Assembly (NCBI GenBank): GCA_040349255.1
Contig: JBEQUE010000010.1
Location: 1 to 64,000, forward strand
Length of the DNA: 64,000 nt
Source: DATMER01 sp040349255
GTDB lineage: Bacteria; Acidobacteriota; Thermoanaerobaculia; Multivoradales; UBA5704
Direction of reading: 5' to 3'
Translations under genes and position numbers: made by a program
Notes under the pieces: generated by a model
What the model was told of the DNA's origin: nothing
What the model saw: the letters and a program-made list of their open reading frames with translations, nothing else
The model's database searches: none
Part shown: piece by piece, positions 1 through 9,400 of the stretch
How positions within the stretch are numbered: position 1 is the first letter of the stretch
Layout: the number at the start of each line of letters is the position of its first letter

Positions 1-1340
1 GAATCGACGGGCGTCTGCTGGCCGAACTCCAGGCTCACGCCGAGCGGGTTCTCCTCGGCGCCGAACACCATGGCCGCGGTCGTGCGCTCGGCCACGAGCT
101 CGGAGGTCGGCTTGTCCTTGTACCAGCGGCGGTGGCGGACCGAGGAGCCCTTCCGGTTCACCGACACCTCGATCTTGTGCTCGCGGTCGTCGGCGACGCG
201 CTGCGGCCGGTAGCCGATCGAGTAGTAGGTCGTCAGGTCGGCGGCCATCTGGCGCAGGGCCTTGCCCGGATCGGCGGCGTCGAGCATCGCGAGGCCGCCG
301 GTCTCCTCGGACAGGATGCGCAGGCCGTTCTGCCGGTTCACGATCTGGTTCTCGTAGAGCGTGGCGCCGCGCTCGGTGTGCGCGCCCATGGTCTCGATGG
401 TGTAGATCGACACGCGGCTGCGGCTCGCCCGCGCGGTCACCTCGCGGAACGCCTTCGAGGCGTCGAAGCCCGTGCTGTCCAGCATCGAGATGCGGCGGCC
501 GGCCCGGTATCCGGAGCGGGTCGAGGCCCACAGATACACATCCTCGCCGGGCATGGCGGAGATGCCGTCGCTCACGTAGAGCACCGCCTTGCGGCCCGGC
601 AGGCTGCCGATCCAGACGACCACCTGGTCGAGCGCCGTCAGGGCGCCTCTCACCATCGCGCTCTCCGCCGCCGCGTACTGCTTGACGAGCGACTCGGCCC
701 CCTCCCAGCCGCCGTTGGTCTCGACCGCGTCGAGGATCTGCTGGACCGCCGTGTCCCGGGTCGCCTCGCGCCGCTGCTTGTCGCCGGAGAGGTCCTTCAG
801 CCGGGCGATCTCCGACTCGATCGACGAGCGGTCGGTCGTGAACGGCCGGAGCACCTTGAGGTCGTTGTCGAAATGCACCAGCATCACCTGGTCGTCGGGA
901 CCGAGGTCCGATCCGAGGAGCTCGCCCAGCCGCCCGAGGATGCGGTTGCGGTTCTGCGGCTCCATGTTGGTGTCGTCCACGAAGATCACCAGGCTCAGGC
1001 GCTGGTCGGGCGAGCGCGGGATGGCCTCGGCGCCGCCGGCTGCCGCCACGGCCGCCGCGGGCACCGGACCGGTCTCGGCGAAGAAGTTGGTGATCTCGAC
1101 CGGCTTGCCGTCCTCCAGCACCTGGAAGTCCTCGCGCTTCAGGTCCGGGATCGGCTCGCCGTTCTTCCCGGAGACGAAGACCTCCAGGTTGACGACGCTG
1201 ACCTCGATGGTCTCCTCGAAAACCTCATCGGTATCCTGCGCGGTCTGCGCGGTCTGCGCGGTCTGCGCGAAGCCGACGGCGGACCAGGAGGCCAGGAGGA
1301 GGAACGCGGCGGCGGAAAGGCGGCTCGGCTTGGACATCAT
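1..1340 (-). CDS. VWFA-related Acidobacterial domain protein, 3' end cut by window
   Basis: Secreted protein of the VWFA-related Acidobacterial family (TIGR03436 type), function unknown. About 446 residues are visible and the C-terminus lies beyond base 1. The N-terminus has a signal peptide (MMSKPSRLSAAAFLLLASW, then an Ala cleavage region). It is followed by the family opening SVVNLEVFVSGKNGEPIPDL, a degenerate metal-binding stretch LVIFVDDTNM in place of DxSxS, and a von Willebrand A core to about residue 390. ATG at 1340 overlaps the stop of the upstream paralogue as ATGA, so the two are probably translationally coupled. Just after the signal peptide the DNA carries three copies of a 9-bp unit (about 1241-1268) encoding Thr-Ala-Gln repeats. 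It is clearly homologous to the next gene along its whole visible length. Confidence 0.85.
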   Translation of the reverse strand, partial: MMSKPSRLSAAAFLLLASWSAVGFAQTAQTAQTAQDTDEVFEETIEVSVVNLEVFVSGKNGEPIPDLKREDFQVLEDGKPVEITNFFAETGPVPAAAVAAAGGAEAIPRSPDQRLSLVIFVDDTNMEPQNRNRILGRLGELLGSDLGPDDQVMLVHFDNDLKVLRPFTTDRSSIESEIARLKDLSGDKQRREATRDTAVQQILDAVETNGGWEGAESLVKQYAAAESAMVRGALTALDQVVVWIGSLPGRKAVLYVSDGISAMPGEDVYLWASTRSGYRAGRRISMLDSTGFDASKAFREVTARASRSRVSIYTIETMGAHTERGATLYENQIVNRQNGLRILSEETGGLAMLDAADPGKALRQMAADLTTYYSIGYRPQRVADDREHKIEVSVNRKGSSVRHRRWYKDKPTSELVAERTTAAMVFGAEENPLGVSLEFGQQTPVD

Positions 1341-2986
1341 CGGCTCGGCGCTCCGGCTTCGAACTTGCCCTGCAGATAGGAAGTGGTGGTGGCGATCTCG
1401 TCCCGGACTCCGACCCCGACCGTGTAGCTCCCGCCTTCGAGCGTGATCCGCACCTCGTAGGTGTAATCCTTCGCCTTGCCGGCCACGAAGTCGGCCTCCG
1501 GCACCGAGACCTTGACAACCTTGGTCTCGCGCACCGGCGTCACCTTGCCTTCTCCGCTCGCGACCACGAAGAGCCGCAGCCGACCCTCCCGCTTGTCGCC
1601 CTTGGGCTCCAGGTAGATCTTGCCGATCGGCACCTTGACCCGGACCGGCACCACGAAGGAGGTCTTTTCCGGCCCGGCCGGCGTCTGCTGGCCGATCTCG
1701 AGCGCGGCTTCGAGCGGGTTCTCCTCGGCGCCGAACGCCATGGTGGCGGCGGTGCGGTCGGCCACGGCCTCGCTCACCGGCTTGTCCTGGTACCAGCGCC
1801 GGTAGCGCGCCTGGGCGCCCTTGCGCTTCACCTTGACCTCGACCTTGTGGTCGCGGTCGTCGGCCGGGCGCTGCGGCCGGTAGCCGATCGAGTAGTAGGT
1901 GGACAGGTCGGCGGCCAGCCCGCGCAGGACCTCGGCCGACTTCGACACGTTGAACATGCCCCGGCCGCCGGTCTCCTCGGCCAGGAAGCGCAGCCCGTTC
2001 TGCCGGTTCTGGATGCGCGCCTCCTGCAGGCGCGTGCCGCGCACCCAGCGCGCGCCCATGACCTCGATCGGATAGATCGCCACGCGGTTGCGGCTGGCCT
2101 TCGAGGTCACCCGGCGGAACAGCTCGGAGGCGTCGTAGGAGCCGGCGTTCATGCCCGAGATGCGCTGGCCGGCGCGATACCCCGAGTAGGCCTCGGCCCA
2201 GATGAAGAGGTCCTCGCCCGGGACCGATGGCAGGCCGTCGCTGGCGTAGAGGATGGCCTTGCGGCCGGGCAGACCGGACAGCCATCCCACCACGGTCTCC
2301 AGGGCGTTCAGGGAAGCGGCCACGTACGAGGTCTCGACCTCCGCGTACTCCCGGATGCGCGCCTCGGCCGTGGCGCCCCAGCCGCCGATCATCAGGGCGT
2401 CGGCCACCACCTGCATCTGATGGTCCCGCGAGGTCTCCCGCGACGCCAGGTCGCCGGCGAGCTTGCCGATGACGTCCAGCTCCGACAGGACCTCGGGCAC
2501 GCTCGTGGTGAATGGCTTGCGCACCTCGAGCGACCGCCCGAAGCGCACCACCATCACCCGGTCCCCGGGCGCGAGAGACTTGCCCAGGAAGTCCCGCACG
2601 CCGTTGAGGATCTCGTTCCGGTTGCCCGTCTCCATGTTGTAGTCGTCGACGAAGACCACCAGGCTCAGTCGCTGGTCGATGGGCCGCGCCGCCGAGTTGT
2701 CTGCAGGGTTCGCCGGGTTCGTTCCGGCCGACGGCTGCCCGCTCTCGGCATAGAAGTTCGTGACCTCGACCGGCTTGCCATCCTCCAGGACCTCGAAGTC
2801 CTCCTTCCTGAGGTCCGGGATCGGCTTGCCGCCCTTGTCGGCGACGATGACCTCCAGGTTCACCAGGCTGACCTCGATCTGGTCCGAGAATGTCTCCTCG
2901 GCCGTGGGCGTCTCCTGGGCGCCGGCAGGCAGGCACGCTAGGATCAGCAGCAGGCTGAGGACGATCCGGAACGGCTTGACAGGCAT
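1337..2986 (-). CDS. VWFA-related Acidobacterial domain protein
   Basis: Full-length 549-residue secreted protein of the same family as its downstream neighbour. A signal peptide (residues 1-23, RIVLSLLLILACLPAGAQ) precedes an Ig-like opening SLVNLEVIVADKGGKPIPDL and the VWA-type domain (about 95-390). Its would-be MIDAS is VVFVDDYNM, again not a canonical DxSxS, so metal binding is doubtful. The C-terminal 150 residues look like a beta-rich accessory domain. ATG at 2986 has a strong AGGAGG site 6-8 bases upstream. Gene order and the ATGA junction imply a two-gene operon. Family members are abundant in Acidobacteriota and are presumed extracellular; the precise role is unknown. Confidence 0.9.
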   Translation of the reverse strand: MPVKPFRIVLSLLLILACLPAGAQETPTAEETFSDQIEVSLVNLEVIVADKGGKPIPDLRKEDFEVLEDGKPVEVTNFYAESGQPSAGTNPANPADNSAARPIDQRLSLVVFVDDYNMETGNRNEILNGVRDFLGKSLAPGDRVMVVRFGRSLEVRKPFTTSVPEVLSELDVIGKLAGDLASRETSRDHQMQVVADALMIGGWGATAEARIREYAEVETSYVAASLNALETVVGWLSGLPGRKAILYASDGLPSVPGEDLFIWAEAYSGYRAGQRISGMNAGSYDASELFRRVTSKASRNRVAIYPIEVMGARWVRGTRLQEARIQNRQNGLRFLAEETGGRGMFNVSKSAEVLRGLAADLSTYYSIGYRPQRPADDRDHKVEVKVKRKGAQARYRRWYQDKPVSEAVADRTAATMAFGAEENPLEAALEIGQQTPAGPEKTSFVVPVRVKVPIGKIYLEPKGDKREGRLRLFVVASGEGKVTPVRETKVVKVSVPEADFVAGKAKDYTYEVRITLEGGSYTVGVGVRDEIATTTSYLQGKFEAGAPSR

Positions 2987-3093
2987 CGGAAAACCTCCTG
3001 GGCAATCTTCATCCAGTGTGCCCAGTGTACCGCAGCCTTCCGTGGCCTGCTTCTTGCTTTTGAGAAGGAACGCTGTCGAGGAGGGAACGCGCG

Positions 3094-4395
3094 ATGACAG
3101 ACCGTCTCAAGGTTCAGGCCGACGAGCTGGCGGAGAGCTGGAGCAAAGACCCGCGCTGGAAGGGCGTCGAGCGTCCATACGGCGCGCTCGACGTGGTGAA
3201 GCTGCGCGGCAGCGTCCGGATCGAGCACACGCTCGCCCGGCTGGGCGCCGAGCGGCTGTGGGACCTCGTCCACACCGAGGACTACGTGCCGGCCCTGGGC
3301 GCGATGACCGGCAACCAGGCCGTGCAGATGGTGCAGGCCGGGCTCAAGGCGATCTACATGAGCGGCTGGCAGGTGGCCGGCGACAACAACAACTCCGGCG
3401 AGACCTATCCCGACCAGAGCCTCTACCCGTCCGACAGCGTGCCGGCGCTCGTCCGGCGCCTGAACAAGGCGCTCCAGCGGGCCGACCAGATCCAGCACTC
3501 TGACGGCCAGGACGGTCCTTACTGGTTCGCGCCGATCGTGGCCGATGCCGAGGCAGGCTTCGGCGGCAACCTCAACGCCTTCGAGCTGATGAAGCAGATG
3601 ATCGAAGCCGGCGCGGCCGGAGTCCACTTCGAGGACCAGCTCTCCTCGGCCAAGAAGTGCGGCCACATGGGCGGCAAGGTCCTGGTGCCGGTCGCCGAGT
3701 TCGAGCAGAAGCTGATCGCGGCGCGCCTCGCGGCGGACGTCTGCGGCGTGCCCACGATCCTGGTCGCCCGCACGGACGCGAACAGCGCCAAGCTCCTGAC
3801 CAGCGACGTGGACGAGCGCGACCGCGAGTTCATCCTGCCGGAGCGCACGGTCGAGGGCTTCTGGCGCTACCGCGGCGGCCTCGACGCGGCCATCCTGCGC
3901 GGGCTGGCCTACGCCCCCTGGGCCGACATGGTCTGGTGCGAGACCTCGCGGCCGGACCTCGAGGAGGCGCGGCGCTTCGCCGAGGCGATCCACGCGCGCT
4001 ACCCGGGCAAGCTCCTGGCCTACAACTGCTCGCCGTCCTTCAACTGGAAGCAGAGCCTCGACGCCGAGACCATCGGCCGCTTCCAGCGCGAGCTGGCGGC
4101 CATGGGCTACAAGTTCCAGTTCGTGACGCTGGCCGGCTTCCACGCGCTCAATCTCGGTATGTTCGAGCTCGCCCGGGGCTACCAGGAGAGCGGCATGGCC
4201 GCCTACTCGCGGCTCCAGGAACGGGAATTCGAAAACGAGCGCCTCGCGGGCTACAAGGCGGTCAAGCACCAGCGCTTCGTGGGCGCCGGCTACTTCGACC
4301 AGGTGGCGCAGGCGATCTCGTCCGGCCACGCCTCGACCGTCGCCCTCGAAGACTCGACGGAAGAGGAGCAGTTCGAAGCCATCAAGGCAAGTTGA
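3094..4395 (+). CDS. aceA: isocitrate lyase
   Basis: Cleaves isocitrate to glyoxylate and succinate, the first step of the glyoxylate bypass in the cytoplasm. The 433-residue length is normal for the bacterial enzyme. The active-site signature KKCGHMGGKVLVP is present near residue 188. Upstream are the substrate-binding segments GNQAVQMVQAGLKAIYMSGW and WQVAGDNNNSGETYPDQSLYP, and downstream NCSPSFNWKQ, all typical of the family. ATG at 3094 has GGAGGGA about 8 bases upstream. It is transcribed divergently from the VWFA pair, with the malate synthase gene 17 bp downstream, so aceA-aceB probably form one operon. Confidence 0.97.
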   Translation: MTDRLKVQADELAESWSKDPRWKGVERPYGALDVVKLRGSVRIEHTLARLGAERLWDLVHTEDYVPALGAMTGNQAVQMVQAGLKAIYMSGWQVAGDNNNSGETYPDQSLYPSDSVPALVRRLNKALQRADQIQHSDGQDGPYWFAPIVADAEAGFGGNLNAFELMKQMIEAGAAGVHFEDQLSSAKKCGHMGGKVLVPVAEFEQKLIAARLAADVCGVPTILVARTDANSAKLLTSDVDERDREFILPERTVEGFWRYRGGLDAAILRGLAYAPWADMVWCETSRPDLEEARRFAEAIHARYPGKLLAYNCSPSFNWKQSLDAETIGRFQRELAAMGYKFQFVTLAGFHALNLGMFELARGYQESGMAAYSRLQEREFENERLAGYKAVKHQRFVGAGYFDQVAQAISSGHASTVALEDSTEEEQFEAIKAS

Positions 4396-4412
4396 CGCGG
4401 GGAGGGGGGCGC

Positions 4413-5966
4413 ATGGACATCCAGGTCACAGGTCCTGTCCACGGCCGGCAGGAATCGATCCTGACCCAGCACGCGCTGGGCTTTCTCTATGAGCTTCAGC
4501 GTCGCTTCGGACCGGCCCGCGAGGATCTGCTGGTCCGCCGCGACCGGCGGCTGGCCGACTTTGCAGCCGGCGCACGGCCGGAGTTCCTCGACTCGACCGC
4601 CGACGTCCGCGAGGCGTCGTGGCAGGTCGCCCCGCCGCCGCCGGACCTGCTCGACCGCCGCGTCGAGATCACCGGTCCGGTCGAGCGCAAGATGATGATC
4701 AACGCGCTCAACTCGGGCGCCAGCGTCTTCATGGCCGACTTCGAGGACGCGCTCTCGCCGACCTGGGAGAACGTGCTCGACGGCCAGGTCAACCTGATCG
4801 ACGCCGCGAGGCGGGAGATCTCGTTCCAGAGCGCGGACAAGGAATATCGGCTCGACGACGAGACCGCCACGCTCCTCGTCCGGCCGCGCGGCTGGCACCT
4901 GGAGGAGCGCCACGTCCTGATCGACGGCCAGCCGATGTCCGCGAGCCTGTTCGACTTCGGCCTCTACGTCTTACACAACGCGCAGGAGCTGATCGATCGG
5001 GCAAGCGGGCCGTATTTCTATCTGCCGAAGCTCGAAAGCCACCTCGAAGCCCAGCTCTGGAACCAGGTCTTCGAGCACGCCCAGGACGCGCTCGGAATTC
5101 CTTATGGAACCATCCGCGCCACGGTGCTGATCGAAACGATTCTGGCCGCGTTCGAGATGGAGGAAATCCTTTACGAGCTGCGCGATCACGCGGCCGGCCT
5201 GAACGCCGGCCGCTGGGATTACATCTTCAGCGCGATCCGCAAGTTCCCATCGCCCGGCTGGCACTTCCCGGACCGCGGCCGGATCACGATGACCGTGCCG
5301 TTCATGCGCGCCTACACCGAGTTGCTGGTCGCCACCTGCCACCGCCGCGGCGCGCACGCCATCGGCGGCATGGCGGCCTTCATCCCGAACCGCCGCGACG
5401 CGGAGGTCACCGAGCTTGCGCTGTCGAAGGTGACGGAGGACAAGGAGAGGGAGGCCCGCGACGGCTTCGACGGCACCTGGGTCGCGCATCCCGATCTCGT
5501 GCCCGTGGCGAAAGAGGTCTTCGACCGCCACCTCGGAAAGCGTCCGCACCAGAAGGAGCGCCTGCGTTCCGAGGTGGACGTCTCGGCGGACGAATTGCTC
5601 GATTTTCGGATCGAGGGCGGCCAGGTGACGGAGGACGGCGTGCGCTCGAACGTCGAGATCGCCCTGCGCTACCTGGACGCCTGGCTCCAGGGCACCGGCG
5701 CCGCCGCAATCGACAACCTCATGGAAGACACGGCCACGGCCGAGATCTCGCGGGCCCAGCTCTGGCAGTGGGTCTGGAACGAGGTTCCGCTCGCGGACGG
5801 CCGGAGAGTGAATCCGGACCTCTATCGCCAGATCCGGGACGAGGAGCTGTCGAAGCTCGGCAGCGGAGGCCGACTGAAGGACGCCGCGGCCATCCTGGAC
5901 GATCTGGTGCTGAGCCGCGACTTCCAGCCGTTCCTGACGACGATCGCCTATCCACGGCTGGATTGA
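4413..5966 (+). CDS. aceB: malate synthase A
   Basis: Condenses glyoxylate with acetyl-CoA to malate, completing the glyoxylate bypass. The protein is 517 residues, the usual length of the A-type enzyme. The family signature RDHAAGLNAGRWDYIFS is intact in the middle of the protein. Other landmarks are FMADFEDALSPTWEN (catalytic acid region), LIETILAAFEMEEILYE and GGMAAFIPNRRD. The open frame extends far upstream into aceA, but ATG at 4413 preceded by GGGGAGGGGGGC is the evident start and fits the family N-terminus. There is no obvious terminator hairpin after the stop; the gene runs straight into the phased repeat array. Confidence 0.97.
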   Translation: MDIQVTGPVHGRQESILTQHALGFLYELQRRFGPAREDLLVRRDRRLADFAAGARPEFLDSTADVREASWQVAPPPPDLLDRRVEITGPVERKMMINALNSGASVFMADFEDALSPTWENVLDGQVNLIDAARREISFQSADKEYRLDDETATLLVRPRGWHLEERHVLIDGQPMSASLFDFGLYVLHNAQELIDRASGPYFYLPKLESHLEAQLWNQVFEHAQDALGIPYGTIRATVLIETILAAFEMEEILYELRDHAAGLNAGRWDYIFSAIRKFPSPGWHFPDRGRITMTVPFMRAYTELLVATCHRRGAHAIGGMAAFIPNRRDAEVTELALSKVTEDKEREARDGFDGTWVAHPDLVPVAKEVFDRHLGKRPHQKERLRSEVDVSADELLDFRIEGGQVTEDGVRSNVEIALRYLDAWLQGTGAAAIDNLMEDTATAEISRAQLWQWVWNEVPLADGRRVNPDLYRQIRDEELSKLGSGGRLKDAAAILDDLVLSRDFQPFLTTIAYPRLD

Positions 5967-5996
5967 GAGAGTGGAGGCCGTCCAGGCGCGGTACGC

Positions 5997-6393
5997 GATA
6001 ACCTTGTCTGGCGCCGCGCAAGCTTGACGGACGGCAGATCAGGCTTGTCTGCCGCAAAACAAGGTTGACGGGAGAGAGGCTCGACTTATCCACGGCGCGG
6101 CAAGCTTATCTGCCGCCTGCTTACGTTGACGCAAGACCCGATAAGCTTATCGACGGCAAAACAACCTTGTCAGCTTCCAGGACAGCGTTGTCGACGCCCG
6201 GATAACCGGATCGGGAGCCACGACAAGGTTGTCCGCGGCAAATCAGGGTTGCCGGACGGCAAACAACCTTGAATCGCCTCCGATAAGCTTCTCCGGCTTC
6301 CAACAAGTCTGCGCCGTGCCTCGACGAGCTTATACGGCGGCCGGCAGGTTCCCGACGGGGCCATCCAACGGTCCGGCGCTTCGTCCAGGTTCA
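5997..6393. repeat. phased array of about 18-20 degenerate palindromes, period about 20.4 bp
   Basis: Non-coding spacer (5967-6445) between the convergent ends of aceB and the giant protein gene. It consists of degenerate 12-bp palindromes of the form GAYAASSTTRTC separated by 8-9 bp linkers, often like NNCGGCAA. The best copy is GATAAGCTTATC at 6140-6151; others are GACAAGGTTGTC (6222-6233) and GATAACCTTGTC (5997-6008). Hand-placed dyad centres are 6002.5, 6022.5, 6043.5, 6063.5, 6084.5, 6104.5, 6124.5, 6145.5, 6165.5, 6186.5, 6206.5, 6227.5, 6247.5, 6267.5, 6287.5, 6307.5, 6328.5 and 6347.5, with a further weak copy near 6388.5. Steps are 20 or 21 bp, which puts every dyad on the same face of the helix. 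No reading frame is supported here. The function is unknown. Confidence 0.8.
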
Positions 6394-6445
6394 AAATCCG
6401 GGAGCCGAAGCTCCCGGACTCTGCGACTACAGATCCTTCGCCTCT

Positions 6446-9400
6446 CTACTGCCCGCCGGCGAACGCGCTGTCGAGCGTCACCTGCACGTTGATGCCGACG
6501 TCGATGTCCTTGCCGAGCAAGGCGCCGGTCGCCTGCGTGCTGTCCTGCAGCCAGATCGTGCCGTTCGGCGCGTAGAGGTTGGCTTTGAGTATGTTATCCG
6601 CACCGATCTCGACCGCCTTGGGTGTCGCCGCCAGGGCACCGGTCGTGCCGTTGATGCCGGCCACGTAGAGGAGGATGGACGAGGCGTCGATCGTCGCTCC
6701 CGCCGCCGGACCGATCGTGGTCGTGATCTTCGTGCTGAGCTTCTGCTGGACCCGGACCTCCGAAGCCGCCGAGAAGTACAGTTTGGCTTCCCGGTCCACC
6801 GTGATCGAGCGGAAGTGATAGACACCGCCGGTGAAGGTCACCGTTCCTTTTCTACCCACCGTCAGGTCCTGATAACTCCCGGCGGCCAGGGTGAGGGTGC
6901 CGTTCTGGTTGACGGTGACGTTCGTCGTGCTCGGCGTCGCCGTCAGGAATGCCGGCAGCGCCGAGAAGACCGGCAGCGGCAGCGATGCGGTCTGGGTGCC
7001 ATTGATCGTGCCGTTGTTCGTCAGTTGGTTGTACCGCACGTTGCTGCCGACCACGGCCCCGGCCGCGACGGTCAGGCTGTCGCCTTCCACGTCGTAGTTG
7101 GTGGGCGTGGTCACCGTGCCGCCGACGCTCAGCTCGGCACCATTGAGGAACGGCCCGGCTCCGGCCTGGTTGACGATCACGTCGCCCGAGATCACGTCCG
7201 AGCTGGTGCGCAGGGCCACGCTGTTCGTGGCCAGGACCGCGACCCGCTCCAGCGCCTCGCCGACCACGACCGTCACCTGGCCGATGCTGGTGCCGCCCTG
7301 GCCGTCGCTCACCGTGTAGGTAAAGGTTTCCGTACCGGTGAAGTTGGGGTGCGGATAGTAGATCACCGTGTTGTCCGGCTGGCGGCTCGTGCCACCATTC
7401 GGCGGCGTGCTGGTGAAGGTGACCGTCAACGGGTTTCCTTCCGGATCCGTGTCGTTCGCCAGCACGGAAATGCTCACGGGAACGTTCTCGCGGGTGGCGC
7501 CGCTGTCCGGCGCGGCGACCGGCGGATCGTTGACCGGAAACACCGTGATGCCGACCGACGCGGTGGCCGTACCTCCCTGGCCGTCGCTCACCGTGTAGGT
7601 GAAGGCGTCGGCGCCGTTCGTGCCGGCCGCCGGCGTATAGGTGACGGTCGTGCCGTTCGTGGTCACCGATCCCCGGGTTCCCTGGGTCACGGCGCTCACG
7701 GAAAGGGTACCGCCGTCGATGTCGCTGTCGTTGGCGAGGACGCTCACCGCAACCGGCACGTTCTCGTTCGTCGTCGCCGAGTCGGTCACGGCTACCGGCA
7801 GGTCGTTGACCGGATTGATCGTGACCGCGACCGTGGCCGTATCGACCCCGCCGCTGCCGTCCGAAATCGTATAGGTGAAGGTGTCTGCGCCGTTGGCGTT
7901 CGCGTTCGGCGTGTAGGTCACGGTCGCGCCGGCGTTGATCGTCACCGAGCCCTTCGTGCCCTGGGTCACGGACGTGATCGTCAGCGTATTGCCTTCGACG
8001 TCCGTGTCGTTCGATCTCACCGACACCGTCACCGGCGTATCCTCGTCGGTCGCGACGGAATCGTTCACGGCGTCCGGCGCATCGTTGACCGCGGTGATCG
8101 TGATCGAAACCGTCGCCGTGTCGGTCCCGCCGTTGCCATCGGAAATCGTGTACGTGAACGAGTCGCCGCCGTTGGCGTTCGCGTTCGGCGTGTAGGTCAC
8201 GGTCGTTCCGCCGTTGATCGCCACCGAACCCTTCGTGCCCTGGGTCACGGCCGTGATCGTCAACGTGTTGCCTTCGACGTCCGTGTCGTTCGTTCTCACC
8301 GAAAGGGTTGTCGGCGTGTCCTCGTTCGTCGTGGCGGAGTCGTTCACGGCGTCCGGAGCGTCGTTGACCGCGGTGATCGTGATCGAAACCGTCGCCGTGT
8401 CGGTCCCGCCGTTGCCGTCCGAAAGGGTGTAGGTGAACGAGTCGCCGCCGTTCACGTTGGCATTCGGCGTGTAGGTCACGGTCGCGCCGGCGTTGATCGT
8501 CACCGAGCCTTTCAACGCCTGGGTCACGGCCGTGATCGTCAGCGAGTCGCCTTCGACGTCCGTGTCGTTGGACCTCACAGAGACGGTCAGCGGCGTGTCC
8601 TCGTTCGTCGTCGCCGAGTCGTTCACGGCGTCCGGCGCGTCGTTGACGCTGTTGACGGTCATGGACACCGTGCCGATCGCGGTCGAATTGGCCGGATCCC
8701 GGACCGTGTAGGTGAAGGTGTCCGGGCCGAAGTAGTTCGCGGCGGGCTGATATCTCACCTGGGTGCCGCTGTTGACGATGGTGACCGCGCCGTGGGCTCC
8801 CTGGGTGACGGCCGTGATGGTGAGCGTTCCGCCGTCGGGGTCCGAATCGTTGTCGCGCACGGAGAGGATGACCGAGCCGTCCTCGTTGACCGTGCCCGTG
8901 TCGTTCCCCGCCACCGGCGGATCGTTCACCGGCGTTATGGTCATGTAGACCGTCGCCGTGTCGCTGCCCCCGTGGCCGTCGATCACCGTGTAGGTGAAGG
9001 AATCGGAATCGTTCGTGTTGAGGTTCGGCGTGTAGGTGATCGTGGTGCCGTTGTTGATCACGGCCGTACCCTGGGAAGGCTGTGTGACGGCTGTGACTGT
9101 GAGGGTATCGTTCTCGCGATCGGTGTCGTTCGACAGCACCGAAATCGTGATGGGAGTGTCTTCCGGGGTCGAGATGAGGTCGTTGAACGCGTCCGGCGCA
9201 TCGTTGACCGGAGTGACCGAAACGCTCACGATCTCCGACCAGGTGCCGCCGTGGCCGTCCACGATCGTATAGAGGAACTGGTCGGGGCCGTTGAGGTTGG
9301 CGATGGGCGTATAGGTCACGGTGCCGTTGCCGTTGATCACCGCCGAGCCGCGGTTCGGCTGGCTCACGAACGTGATCGTCAGAGCGTCGCCGTCCACGTC

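Noticed and set aside
3657..4412. Upstream extension of malate synthase into isocitrate lyase
   Set aside because: The translated extension is Arg/Gly-rich shadow sequence; ATG at 4413 with a strong ribosome site starts the conserved protein.
6086..6094. DnaA box (TTATCCACG) and possible replication origin
   Set aside because: Only one copy resembles a DnaA box, and it is one member of the array's own degenerate motif. There is no dnaA, dnaN or A+T-rich unwinding region nearby.
5997..6393. CRISPR array
   Set aside because: Units are about 20 bp with no constant repeat or unique spacer alternation, and no cas genes are present; the conserved part is a degenerate palindrome.
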